A stretch of 8,595 nucleotides of DNA, from NCBI GenBank assembly GCA_013698525.1, contig JACCSM010000362.1, positions 1 to 8,595 on the forward strand, in the 5' to 3' direction. The first letter of the stretch is position 1; the number at the start of each line of letters is the position of its first letter. Position numbers and translations under genes: made by a program. The DNA comes from Rubrobacteraceae bacterium. GTDB lineage: Bacteria; Actinomycetota; Rubrobacteria; Rubrobacterales; Rubrobacteraceae. Under the pieces are notes generated by a model. That model was not told the origin of the DNA, ran no database searches, and saw nothing but the letters and a program-made list of their open reading frames with translations. This document shows positions 1-6,040 of the stretch, piece after piece.

Positions 1-511
1 TCCCGGCGTGTTCGGCGAGGGCTGCGGCGCTCTCTGTGCTCCGCGAGGAGATGAAGACTTCGGAGACGCCGAGGCCCTCGTGGAAGGCCTCGAGGTGCGC
101 GCGTCCCTGCGTTCCCGCGCCAACGACGAGGAGAGGCCCACGCTGCCGCGGGGCCAGCTCGCGGGCGGCGAGCATGGAGAGTGCGGCGGTGCGCCTGGCG
201 GTTACGACGCTGCCGTCCAGAAGGCCAAGCCGTTCTCCCGTTGTCGCGCCCATCACGACGACCTCGCCCTGTATCGTCGGCAGGCCGCGTCCAGGGTTCT
301 GCGGGTGGACCGTGACCAGCTTGGTGATTGAGATCTCCAGGTCCGAGGCCGGCATCACTAGCAGGACACCCCCTTCAGAAAGGGGCAGGACGAGCCGGGG
401 CGGGGCCCGAAGGCGGCCTGAGCTACGGGCGAGCGCGACCTCGCGGATAGAGTCGGCAAGCGTCGGGTAGGGCAGGCGGGCCACGGTCTGGCTTGCGTCC
501 AGGATCTTCAT
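1..511 (-). CDS. Ornithine cyclodeaminase/mu-crystallin family, probable delta1-pyrroline-2-carboxylate reductase (C-terminus beyond left edge)
   Basis: Translating the minus strand from the ATG at 511 gives 170 residues with no stop, so the gene runs off the left edge; full family members are about 310-330 residues. The start MKILDASQTVARLPY leads into the dimerisation part. Family landmarks are KLVTVHPQNPGRGLPTIQGE (64-83, with K64 as the likely active-site lysine), the VVTARRTAALS stretch (102-112, R107), and the Rossmann dinucleotide loop GAGTQG (131-136). R157 after the second strand would suit NADPH, which is inference. Within the family, the GLPTIQGEVVV and DG-VTARRTAA wording is closer to pyrroline-/piperideine-2-carboxylate (cyclic imine) reductases, LhpI-type, than to true ornithine cyclodeaminase. 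These make L-proline or L-pipecolate from the cyclic imine. The start is separated from the upstream stop by one base (TAGCATG) and has no good ribosome site, so translation is probably coupled. The family call is firm; the substrate is tentative. Confidence 0.85.
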   Translation of the reverse strand, partial: MKILDASQTVARLPYPTLADSIREVALARSSGRLRAPPRLVLPLSEGGVLLVMPASDLEISITKLVTVHPQNPGRGLPTIQGEVVVMGATTGERLGLLDGSVVTARRTAALSMLAARELAPRQRGPLLVVGAGTQGRAHLEAFHEGLGVSEVFISSRSTESAAALAEHAG

Positions 512-512
512 G

Positions 513-1661
513 CTAACCGCGTGCGGTGCCGACCAGGCGGGCAGGGGAGAAGAGGTCTATCGGGTGGGAGGTCTCGCCTTCCGTGGCGATGTCGGCCAGG
601 ATCTCACCGACCACGCTGCAGAATTTGTAGCCGTGCCCGGAGAAGCCGGCGGCGATGGCGACCTGGGGGTACTTGGGGTGCGTAGAGATCACGAAGTGTT
701 CGTCCGGGGTGTTGGTGTACATGCAGGTCTTCGCGTAGAGAAAGTCACCGTCGAGGTCGGGGACGTACCTGGCGAGGTAGCCCCGGATGAACTCGACCTC
801 CTCGTCGTGAACCTCGCGGTCTATCGTCTCGGGGTCTGCCGGCTTGCCGTCAGCCCTGAAGAACGCGACCTTGACTCCACCTTTGGGCCCGTCGTGGGCA
901 GGGATGGCGTAGAACGAGTTGCCGTCCTCGGGTTCCCAGATAAAGATGGGGAAGCGGTCTGGGATGAAGGGTTCGATGCCGCTTTTCGGGTCGAACCAGA
1001 ACAGGAGCTGGCGCGTGACCTCCAGTGGGAGGCCGAGGTCAGCGAGTAGCTTCGGCGCCCACGCTCCAGCCGAGACGACTAGCCGCTCCGCCTCGTAGGC
1101 CTCCGATGCCGTCTCGACCAGCACCCCGGATTGCGTGGGTTCCCAGGACAGGATCTCTTCCCCGAAGCGGAGGTCGGCGCCGAGAGAGGCTGCCCTGTTT
1201 AGGTGGGATTTCACGGTAGCCTCGGGCCTGAGGAAGCCGGCCTTCTCCTCGAAGAGGGCGACGGTATCACGGGTTGGTTCGAAGACCGGGTAACGGTCTT
1301 TCAGTTCGGCGGCGTCGAGGACCTCGTAGGGCAGATCGTACTTCTCGGCGCTCTCCTTGCTGCCCTCGAAGAACTTGGTACCTGGAGGCCCGATCATGAG
1401 CCCGCCCGTGATCGTCATCAGGTCCTCGCCCGTCTCTCTCTCCAGCCGTTCCCAGAGCTCGTAGGCTCGAAGGACCAGCGGCACGTAGGCAGGGTCCTCG
1501 GAGTACGCCAAGCGAATGATCCTGGATTGCCCGTGGCTGGATCCCCTGTCGTGCGCGGGGGTGTGCCGCTCCAGCCCGAGCACGTGCTTGCCGCGCCCGG
1601 CGAGGTGGTAGGCTGCCGAGCTCCCCATCCCGCCGAGGCCTGCGACGATGACGTCGTACAT
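513..1661 (-). CDS. FAD-dependent amine oxidase, monomeric sarcosine oxidase / N-methyltryptophan oxidase (SolA) family
   Basis: This 382-residue protein matches the usual 370-390 of the family. The FAD-binding GLGGMGSSAAYHL motif (8-20) opens the protein, followed by SSHGQSRIIR (41-50), the family's flavin/substrate segment; R50 corresponds to the substrate-carboxylate arginine. Near the C-terminus, CMYTNTPDEHF (313-323) supplies the cysteine (C313) that carries covalent 8alpha-S-cysteinyl FAD in known members. AAGFSGHGYKF (337-347) contains K346, the second carboxylate ligand. K264 matches the lysine that activates oxygen. Relatives oxidise sarcosine, N-methyl amino acids, L-pipecolate or L-proline, releasing H2O2 and an imine or aldehyde. 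The active-site histidine after that lysine in sarcosine oxidase appears to be F268 here, so sarcosine itself may not be the substrate. The start overlaps the aldehyde dehydrogenase stop by one base (TGATG). Its neighbours suggest a cyclic imino acid such as pipecolate. No signal peptide is visible, so it is cytoplasmic. Confidence 0.9.
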   Translation of the reverse strand: MYDVIVAGLGGMGSSAAYHLAGRGKHVLGLERHTPAHDRGSSHGQSRIIRLAYSEDPAYVPLVLRAYELWERLERETGEDLMTITGGLMIGPPGTKFFEGSKESAEKYDLPYEVLDAAELKDRYPVFEPTRDTVALFEEKAGFLRPEATVKSHLNRAASLGADLRFGEEILSWEPTQSGVLVETASEAYEAERLVVSAGAWAPKLLADLGLPLEVTRQLLFWFDPKSGIEPFIPDRFPIFIWEPEDGNSFYAIPAHDGPKGGVKVAFFRADGKPADPETIDREVHDEEVEFIRGYLARYVPDLDGDFLYAKTCMYTNTPDEHFVISTHPKYPQVAIAAGFSGHGYKFCSVVGEILADIATEGETSHPIDLFSPARLVGTARG

Positions 1662-3268
1662 CAGACGCCTTTATCTTCCTCAGGCAGGGTGTAGTCGAGG
1701 TCGGCGGGGAGGTCGGCTATGTCCATCTGGGCCTTCTGGAGCTTGCCAGCGTAGTCCCAGTTCATAGACTGCCAGCGGGTGAACTGGTCGAGCACCCATA
1801 TGCCCGAGAGACGGCTCCCGTTGCCGCTCTTGCCATTGCCCCCAAAGGGCAGGTGGGCTTCTGCGCCGCTGGTGGAGTTGTTGACCGAGAGCATCCCCGC
1901 GCCGTTGCGTTCCCTGAAGCGCAGCGCGTTCGTCGCGTCGGTGGTGTAGATCGCGGCCGAGAGCCCGTAGCCGTGCCCGTTGGAGAGGGCTATGGCCTCG
2001 TCGAAGTCCGAGAAAGAGGCAACGCCGACGATAGGGCCGAAGGTCTCTGTGCGGTAGATCTCATCCTCCATCTTGACGCCGTCGACGATGGTCGGGTGAT
2101 CGTAGATGCCCGCTTCAGCGTCGCCGACGAAGCCAAGGCGTGGGTTGTCTGCGGTAATGCGTCCCATCCCGCTCGAACCGTGGATGCTGTGGTGGGCTTC
2201 GATGAGCTCGAGCCACCCTAAAAACCGCTCGTGGAAGCGCTCGCTGAGCATGGGTCCGTAGAGCACGTCCTGCGTCGGGTCTCCTATGGCTGCCCCCTCG
2301 ACGGCGCTGGTGAACCTGGAGATGAACTCATCGTGAACGGACTCGTGGACGATCACGGTGCCCAGAGAGGTGCAGCGCTGACCCGCTGTGCCGAATCCCG
2401 AGAACAGGGCACCTTCTACGGCGAGGTCGAGGTCTGCGTCAGGCATGACCACGAGGGGATTCTTGCCTCCGAGCTCCAGGCAGGGAGACTGCATGTGTCT
2501 GCCGCAGAGCTCGCCTATCCTCTTACCGACCTCGGAAGAGCCTGTAAAGCCGACCTTGTCGACGAGCCCTTCGTCGAGGGCCTTCTCCAACCCATCGAAG
2601 GCCGCAGGCCCTTCGGCCTGCACGACGTTCAGGACGCCGTCGGGGAGGCCGCCGGCCACGAAGAGTTTGGCCAGGGCGTCGCCGATGGCGGGGGAGTATT
2701 CGGCGGGCTTCCAGACCACGGCGTTGCCGCAGGTGAGGGCGGGGATCAGGTACCACGAAGGGACCGCGACGGGGAAGTTGCCGGCCGTGATGATGGCCGC
2801 TACGCCAACAGGGCTGCGGAAGGTGAAGAGCTGTTTGTCAGGCATCTCCGAAGGGACGGTCTGGCCGTAGAGGCGTCGCCCTTCGCCGGTGAAGAAGTCG
2901 CAGGTGTCTATGATCTCCTGCACCTCGCCGAGAGATTCCGCGTAAGGCTTGCCGATCTCACGGGTCACCAGCCGCGCGAGCGCCTCCTTGTTGTTCTCGA
3001 CGACGCGTCCGATCTTCTTTATTACCTGAGAGCGGATCGGGGCCGGCACGGCGGCCCACCCCCTCTGCGCCTCGCGAGCGGTCCGACAAGCCTCGACGTA
3101 CGTCCCGGCATCCCCGAGTAGCACCTCCGCTACCTTCTCGGCCGTACGCGCCGGGTTCGTCGAGTCCATGCGCCCGCCCGGAGCCCCATCGGGCACACGT
3201 CCCCCTATCAGGGAGGCGACGGTAAGGGTCTCTGAAGCCGCTCCTTCACGGGCGTCGGTGGTACGCAT
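1661..3268 (-). CDS. NAD(P)-dependent aldehyde dehydrogenase, substrate unknown (possibly aminoadipate semialdehyde)
   Basis: This is a complete 535-residue aldehyde dehydrogenase superfamily enzyme, somewhat longer than the usual 480-500. The catalytic set is intact: N164 in TAGNFP, K187 in WKPAE, the FTGS cofactor loop (241-244), general base E265 in LELGGK, nucleophile C299 in GTAGQRCTS, E408 in TETFGP, and a C-terminal PFGGNGKSGNG (474-484). The usual tryptophan of the PWNFP motif is replaced, giving TAGNFP. A tail of about 45 residues after 490 (containing MNWDYAGKLQKAQMD) is beyond the standard core. GTAGQRCT and TSGAEAHLPFGG resemble ALDH7 (alpha-aminoadipic semialdehyde dehydrogenase) and related uncharacterised groups. 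It heads the leftward operon, so it may oxidise the aldehyde produced by the downstream flavin oxidase; this is inference. The ATG at 3268 has a near-perfect GGAGGT five bases upstream, which fixes the start. Confidence 0.93.
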   Translation of the reverse strand: MRTTDAREGAASETLTVASLIGGRVPDGAPGGRMDSTNPARTAEKVAEVLLGDAGTYVEACRTAREAQRGWAAVPAPIRSQVIKKIGRVVENNKEALARLVTREIGKPYAESLGEVQEIIDTCDFFTGEGRRLYGQTVPSEMPDKQLFTFRSPVGVAAIITAGNFPVAVPSWYLIPALTCGNAVVWKPAEYSPAIGDALAKLFVAGGLPDGVLNVVQAEGPAAFDGLEKALDEGLVDKVGFTGSSEVGKRIGELCGRHMQSPCLELGGKNPLVVMPDADLDLAVEGALFSGFGTAGQRCTSLGTVIVHESVHDEFISRFTSAVEGAAIGDPTQDVLYGPMLSERFHERFLGWLELIEAHHSIHGSSGMGRITADNPRLGFVGDAEAGIYDHPTIVDGVKMEDEIYRTETFGPIVGVASFSDFDEAIALSNGHGYGLSAAIYTTDATNALRFRERNGAGMLSVNNSTSGAEAHLPFGGNGKSGNGSRLSGIWVLDQFTRWQSMNWDYAGKLQKAQMDIADLPADLDYTLPEEDKGV

Positions 3269-3273
3269 TCTCT

Positions 3274-3279
3274 ACCTCC
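3274..3279 (-). promoter_or_regulatory. Ribosome binding site of the aldehyde dehydrogenase gene
   Basis: The minus strand reads GGAGGT, then AGAGA, then ATG at 3268. A five-base spacing to a near-complete anti-16S match makes this the strongest ribosome site in the window, and it supports this ATG as the operon's first start. Confidence 0.8.
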
Positions 3280-3342
3280 AGGCCTCTCTGGTTGCCTATC
3301 TTCCCACCATCCTACACCAAAGCTCCGGGACGCTCCTTAGAG

Positions 3343-3348
3343 TAGAAT
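3343..3348 (+). promoter_or_regulatory. Candidate -10 box for the proline operon
   Basis: TAGAAT differs from the TATAAT consensus at one position and lies 47 bases before the proline dehydrogenase ATG. No good -35 hexamer sits 16-18 bases upstream, so an activator or alternative sigma factor may be needed. The following bases (CGGGGTGT) closely match those after the TAGAAT at 8502-8507. Confidence 0.35.
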
Positions 3349-3353
3349 CGGGG

Positions 3354-3371
3354 TGTATCGAGTGTCATACA
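3354..3371. promoter_or_regulatory. Candidate operator dyad, TGTAT-N8-ATACA
   Basis: TGTAT (3354-3358) and ATACA (3367-3371) are perfect inverted halves with centres 13 bp apart, placed just downstream of the TAGAAT box and before the proline dehydrogenase start. That position would suit a dimeric repressor. The arms are only five bases, so chance is a real alternative. No regulator gene is present in the window. Confidence 0.3.
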
Positions 3372-3395
3372 GGCCGTCGCGTGGGGTTCTGAGAG

Positions 3396-4313
3396 ATGGG
3401 AATAGTGGACAAAGCCATAGCGAACTCGGTGCCCTTCATCCCGCGGCCCATCGTGAAGAGGATTTCCAGCCGCTACATAGCCGGCGATACGCTGGATGAG
3501 GCGCTCTCCACGGTCAGGGACCTGAACTCCCAGGGCTGTGTCGTCACCATCGACCTCCTCGGTGAGAGCACCGAGAGCAAAGCCGACGCCGCCGCGAAGC
3601 TGAAGGACTACGAGAAGGTCGTCGACGCACTCGACGAACACGGTCTCAAGGGCGGTATCTCCGTCAAGCTCACCGGGCTCGGACTGACCTTGAACGAGCA
3701 GCTCTGCCGGACGAACCTGGAAGAGGTCGTCGAGTACGCCGGGGAGCGGGGCCGCTTTGTGCGGGTCGACATGGAGGACTCGCCGCACACGGAGGCTACG
3801 CTGCGCATCGTTCACGACACGTACGGGCACCACGAGAACACGGGCGCGGTCCTGCAGGCTTACATGCGCCGCAGCATCGAGGACGTGCAGCGCGTAATCG
3901 ATGCAGGTTTCTCCGTGCGCCTGTGTAAGGGTATCTACGACGAGCCGAGGTCGATAGCCTACAAGGACTTCGACACCGTTCGCCAGAACTACATCTTCCT
4001 GCTCGACGAGCTGCTCAAAGGCGGGGTATACGTAGGCATAGCGACGCACGATGAGTTCCTGATCTGGCACGCCCTAAGGCTCATCCACCAGCTCGGAGTA
4101 CCCGAGGACCGCTACGAGTTCCAGATGCTCCTCGGGGTAGACGAGGAGCTGAGGAGCATACTCGTCGGGGCTGGGCACAAGCTCAGGGTCTACGTGCCTT
4201 TCGGGGAGGACTGGTACGAGTACTCGACCAGGCGTCTCAAGGAGAACCCCAAAATCGCCGGCTACGTCGCCAAAGACGTGATCGGGAGCATGACCGCCAG
4301 GGCGAAGGGATAG
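3396..4313 (+). CDS. Proline dehydrogenase (monofunctional, FAD-dependent)
   Basis: This enzyme oxidises L-proline to delta1-pyrroline-5-carboxylate, passing electrons from FAD to the quinone pool at the membrane. The 305-residue length matches the short stand-alone enzymes of Thermus and Actinobacteria (about 307), not the large fused PutA. The TIM-barrel landmarks are all present: SVKLTGLG with K91, RVDMED with D125, RLCKGIYDEP (175-184) with R175, EFQMLLG (241-247), and YVPFGEDWYEYSTRRLKEN (266-284), where R279-R280 and E283 form the substrate-carboxylate site. Asp, Lys, Arg pair and Glu are all conserved, so it should be active. The ribosome site is weak (GAGAG just before ATG, GGGG ten bases up). 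It is followed after eight bases by the P5C dehydrogenase gene, giving a complete proline-to-glutamate operon. No membrane segment is seen; peripheral membrane association is expected from the family. Confidence 0.95.
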   Translation: MGIVDKAIANSVPFIPRPIVKRISSRYIAGDTLDEALSTVRDLNSQGCVVTIDLLGESTESKADAAAKLKDYEKVVDALDEHGLKGGISVKLTGLGLTLNEQLCRTNLEEVVEYAGERGRFVRVDMEDSPHTEATLRIVHDTYGHHENTGAVLQAYMRRSIEDVQRVIDAGFSVRLCKGIYDEPRSIAYKDFDTVRQNYIFLLDELLKGGVYVGIATHDEFLIWHALRLIHQLGVPEDRYEFQMLLGVDEELRSILVGAGHKLRVYVPFGEDWYEYSTRRLKENPKIAGYVAKDVIGSMTARAKG

Positions 4314-4316
4314 GAG
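4313..4316 (+). promoter_or_regulatory. Ribosome binding site of the P5C dehydrogenase gene overlapping the upstream stop
   Basis: GGAG begins on the last base of the proline dehydrogenase TAG stop (TAGGAG) and stands five bases before the ATG at 4322. Terminating ribosomes would end on this site, so the two genes are probably translated together in a fixed ratio. Confidence 0.65.
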
Positions 4317-4321
4317 CATCG

Positions 4322-5872
4322 ATGGGATTGATACCGTACAAAAACGAAGTGTATCTCGACTGGTCCGAGGATAAGAACGTCGAGTCTATGCGGGCCGCCT
4401 TGAAAGACGTGGGCTCCCGGCTGGGCCGGAGCTACCCCGCGATCATCGGCAGCAAGCGCGTCGAGACGAACGGCGAGATCGTCTCCGTAAACCCTGCCAA
4501 CCCCTCGCAGGTAGTAGGCCGCACGGCCAGCGCAACGGAGCGTGAGGCGAACATGGCTTTGGATACGGCCACGGGCGCGTTCGAACACTGGAGCCGCACC
4601 TCGCCCGAGGCGCGGGCGCGCATCCTCTTGCGGGCTTCGGCGATCATGAAGCGCAGGAGGTTCGAGCTTCTGGCCTGGGAGGCCTACGAAGGTGGCAAGC
4701 CCTGGGCCGAGGCCGATGCCCAGGTGGCCGAAGCAATAGACTTCCTGGAGTACTACGCCAGGGAGATGCTGCGTCTTGGGGACGGCGTCGAGATCTACTC
4801 GATCCCCGGCGAGGAGAGCCGCTACACTTACCAGCCGATGGGGGTCGGGGTCATCATAGCTCCCTGGAACTTTCCCACCGCCATCCTCACCGGGATGTCG
4901 AGTGCGGCCATCGTCGCGGGGAACACCATCATCATGAAGCCCTCCGAGTTCACGCCGGTCATAGGGGCCGTCGTCGCCGAGATCTTCGAGGAAGCCGGGC
5001 TGCCTGAAGGCGTCCTCAACTTCCTGCCCGGCTACGGCTCAGAGGTCGGGGACTATCTTGTAGAAGATGCAAGGACGCGCTTTATCTCCTTTACTGGCTC
5101 GATGAAGACGGGGCTAAGGATCAACGAGCTGGCGGCCAGACAGATTGAGAACCAGCGCTGGGTCAAGAGGGTCATAGCCGAGATGGGCGGCAAGGACGCG
5201 ATGGTCATAGACGAATCGGCCGACCTGGACTCTGCGGCGGCCGACATCGTCAAGAGCGCCTACGGTTACTCTGGCCAGAAGTGCAGCGCCGCGAGCCGGG
5301 CCATCCTGCACGCCGACGTCTACGACGAGGTCCTGGACAAGGTCGTCGAGAAGGCGAAGGATCTCAAGATCGGTGACCCCGAGAGCGCTGACGTGAACGT
5401 CGGGCCCGTTATAAGCGAGCCGCAGTTCGAGAAAGTCGCCGGCTACGTCGACGTAGGCAAGCAGGAGGGCGAACGCGTTCTCGGCGAAGACCCGGGAGAC
5501 CCGCAGAGCGGCTACTTCATCAGCCCGACCATCTTCGAGGTCGAGCGGGACGCCACAGTTGCGCGGGAGGAGATCTTCGGCCCCGTCCTCTCCGTCATAA
5601 AGGCCAGCGACTTCGACGAAGCCCTCCGCGTCGCCAACGACAGCCCCTACGGCCTCACGGGCGGCGTCTACTCCAAGAACCGCGACCACCTCGAGCGCGC
5701 ACGCCGGGAGTTCAAGGCGGGCAACGTCTATTTCAACCGCAGCATCACCGGCGCCCTCGTCGGCGTACAGCCCTTCGGCGGCTTCGGCATGAGCGGCACC
5801 GACTCCAAGGCCGGCGGCCCCGACTACCTGCCGCTTCACATGCTCGCCAGGACGGTGGTCGAGAGGTTCTGA
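4322..5872 (+). CDS. pruA: L-glutamate gamma-semialdehyde (delta1-pyrroline-5-carboxylate) dehydrogenase
   Basis: This is the second step of proline breakdown: the hydrolysed P5C, glutamate gamma-semialdehyde, is oxidised with NAD+ to L-glutamate. The 516 residues equal the length of the Thermus-type stand-alone P5C dehydrogenase. Visible motifs are APWNFP with N183, K206 in MKPSEF, the FTGS loop (257-260), general base E287 in AEMGGKD, nucleophile C321 in YSGQKCSAASR, EEIFGP (416-421), and the P5CDH-typical C-terminal FNRSITGALVGVQPFGG (471-487), which recognises the substrate's amino acid end. The N-terminal 50 residues carry the family's extra arm. It follows proline dehydrogenase by eight bases with its ribosome site on the previous stop codon, so the unstable P5C intermediate can be handed over promptly. 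Nothing is missing. It differs clearly from the other aldehyde dehydrogenase in this window, which is not a recent duplicate. Confidence 0.97.
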   Translation: MGLIPYKNEVYLDWSEDKNVESMRAALKDVGSRLGRSYPAIIGSKRVETNGEIVSVNPANPSQVVGRTASATEREANMALDTATGAFEHWSRTSPEARARILLRASAIMKRRRFELLAWEAYEGGKPWAEADAQVAEAIDFLEYYAREMLRLGDGVEIYSIPGEESRYTYQPMGVGVIIAPWNFPTAILTGMSSAAIVAGNTIIMKPSEFTPVIGAVVAEIFEEAGLPEGVLNFLPGYGSEVGDYLVEDARTRFISFTGSMKTGLRINELAARQIENQRWVKRVIAEMGGKDAMVIDESADLDSAAADIVKSAYGYSGQKCSAASRAILHADVYDEVLDKVVEKAKDLKIGDPESADVNVGPVISEPQFEKVAGYVDVGKQEGERVLGEDPGDPQSGYFISPTIFEVERDATVAREEIFGPVLSVIKASDFDEALRVANDSPYGLTGGVYSKNRDHLERARREFKAGNVYFNRSITGALVGVQPFGGFGMSGTDSKAGGPDYLPLHMLARTVVERF

Positions 5873-5894
5873 AAGCATTTCAGCAATTCAGCAC

Positions 5895-5944
5895 GCCGCC
5901 TGCGGCGGCTTGTCAGCACTTCAGCTAGTCAGCTTTTTGTTTTT
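5895..5944 (+). terminator. Possible terminator of the proline operon
   Basis: A six-base perfect stem GCCGCC-TGC-GGCGGC (5895-5909) lies 22 bases after the P5C dehydrogenase stop, and a T-rich run (TTTTTGTTTTT, 5934-5944) follows 24 bases later. That gap is too long for a textbook intrinsic terminator, but structure plus T-run between convergent genes makes an end site plausible. For leftward transcripts the same run is A-rich, so it would not act in that direction. Confidence 0.35.
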
Positions 5945-5962
5945 GCTGAAATGCTGACAAGC
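5908..5962. repeat. Large inverted repeat, 18-bp arms with one mismatch
   Basis: GCTTGTCAGCACTTCAGC (5908-5925) pairs with GCTGAAATGCTGACAAGC (5945-5962) at 17 of 18 positions, around a 19-base T-rich loop. The arms are the flanks of two oppositely oriented repeat units. Beyond the arms the two enclosed hairpins differ, but the outer GCACGC (5891-5896) and GCGTGC (5981-5986) match again, so whole units rather than random sequence are inverted. Confidence 0.85.
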
Positions 5963-6040
5963 GAGGGCCGAAGGCCCGAAGCGTGCTGACAAGGCGTGAA
6001 GCGCCGTGCTGACAAGCGGAGGCCGGCAGGCCGGAGCGCG

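Larger units (their letters stand above)
3269..3395. promoter_or_regulatory. Divergent control region between the imino-acid operons
   Basis: The 127 bp between two divergent start codons must hold promoters for both the leftward three-gene operon and the rightward proline operon. On the plus side a TAGAAT box and a small dyad are visible and listed separately. On the minus side I could not pick a convincing -35/-10 pair; TTGGTG (minus strand, about 3315-3320) and AAGATAGG downstream are only weak candidates. No riboswitch-like structure was recognised. Confidence 0.6.
5880..6040. repeat. Modular intergenic hairpin-repeat array filling a convergent gap
   Basis: Four units share the flanks TGCTGACAAGC and GCGYGC but enclose different GC-rich palindromes. 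On the plus strand, units start at 5952 (GGGCC-GAA-GGCCC, 5965-5977), 5984 (GGCG-TGAAG-CGCC, 5993-6005, shorter and degenerate) and 6007 (GGCC-GGCA-GGCC, 6021-6032). One unit lies inverted at 5891-5918 (GCCGCC-TGC-GGCGGC, 5895-5909). Extra TCAGCA or TCAGCT copies occur at 5880, 5888, 5921 and 5929. The array starts eight bases after the P5C dehydrogenase stop and ends exactly at the stop codon of the oxidoreductase gene. Changing stem sequence with kept pairing points to selection for structure or to repeated insertion of a palindromic element of REP/MITE type. Function is unknown. Confidence 0.8.

Noticed and set aside
510..1049. A 179-codon open frame on the plus strand
   Set aside because: It is antisense to the sarcosine-oxidase-type gene, whose covalent-flavin cysteine and carboxylate-binding lysine are encoded in the same stretch on the other strand.
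1661..1663. Possible frameshift or fusion between the aldehyde dehydrogenase and the flavin oxidase
   Set aside because: Both proteins have complete ends, and the TGATG overlap is a normal coupled operon junction.
2231..3121. A 296-codon open frame on the plus strand
   Set aside because: It lies wholly antisense to the aldehyde dehydrogenase, whose catalytic motifs are intact, and its peptide matches no family. It is a codon-bias artefact of GC-rich DNA.
3312..4070. A 252-codon open frame on the minus strand
   Set aside because: It is antisense to the proline dehydrogenase and its control region, with no ribosome site and no family motif.
3396..5872. Possible bifunctional PutA
   Set aside because: A clear TAG stop, an eight-base gap and a separate ribosome site and ATG show two separate genes.
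5114..5878. A 254-codon open frame on the minus strand
   Set aside because: It is antisense to the P5C dehydrogenase, lacks a recognisable domain and has biased composition typical of a reverse-strand shadow.
5952..6040. Array resembling a short CRISPR
   Set aside because: The shared core is only about 10 bp, unit lengths vary (32, 23, 34), one copy is inverted, the inserts are palindromes, and no cas gene is present.
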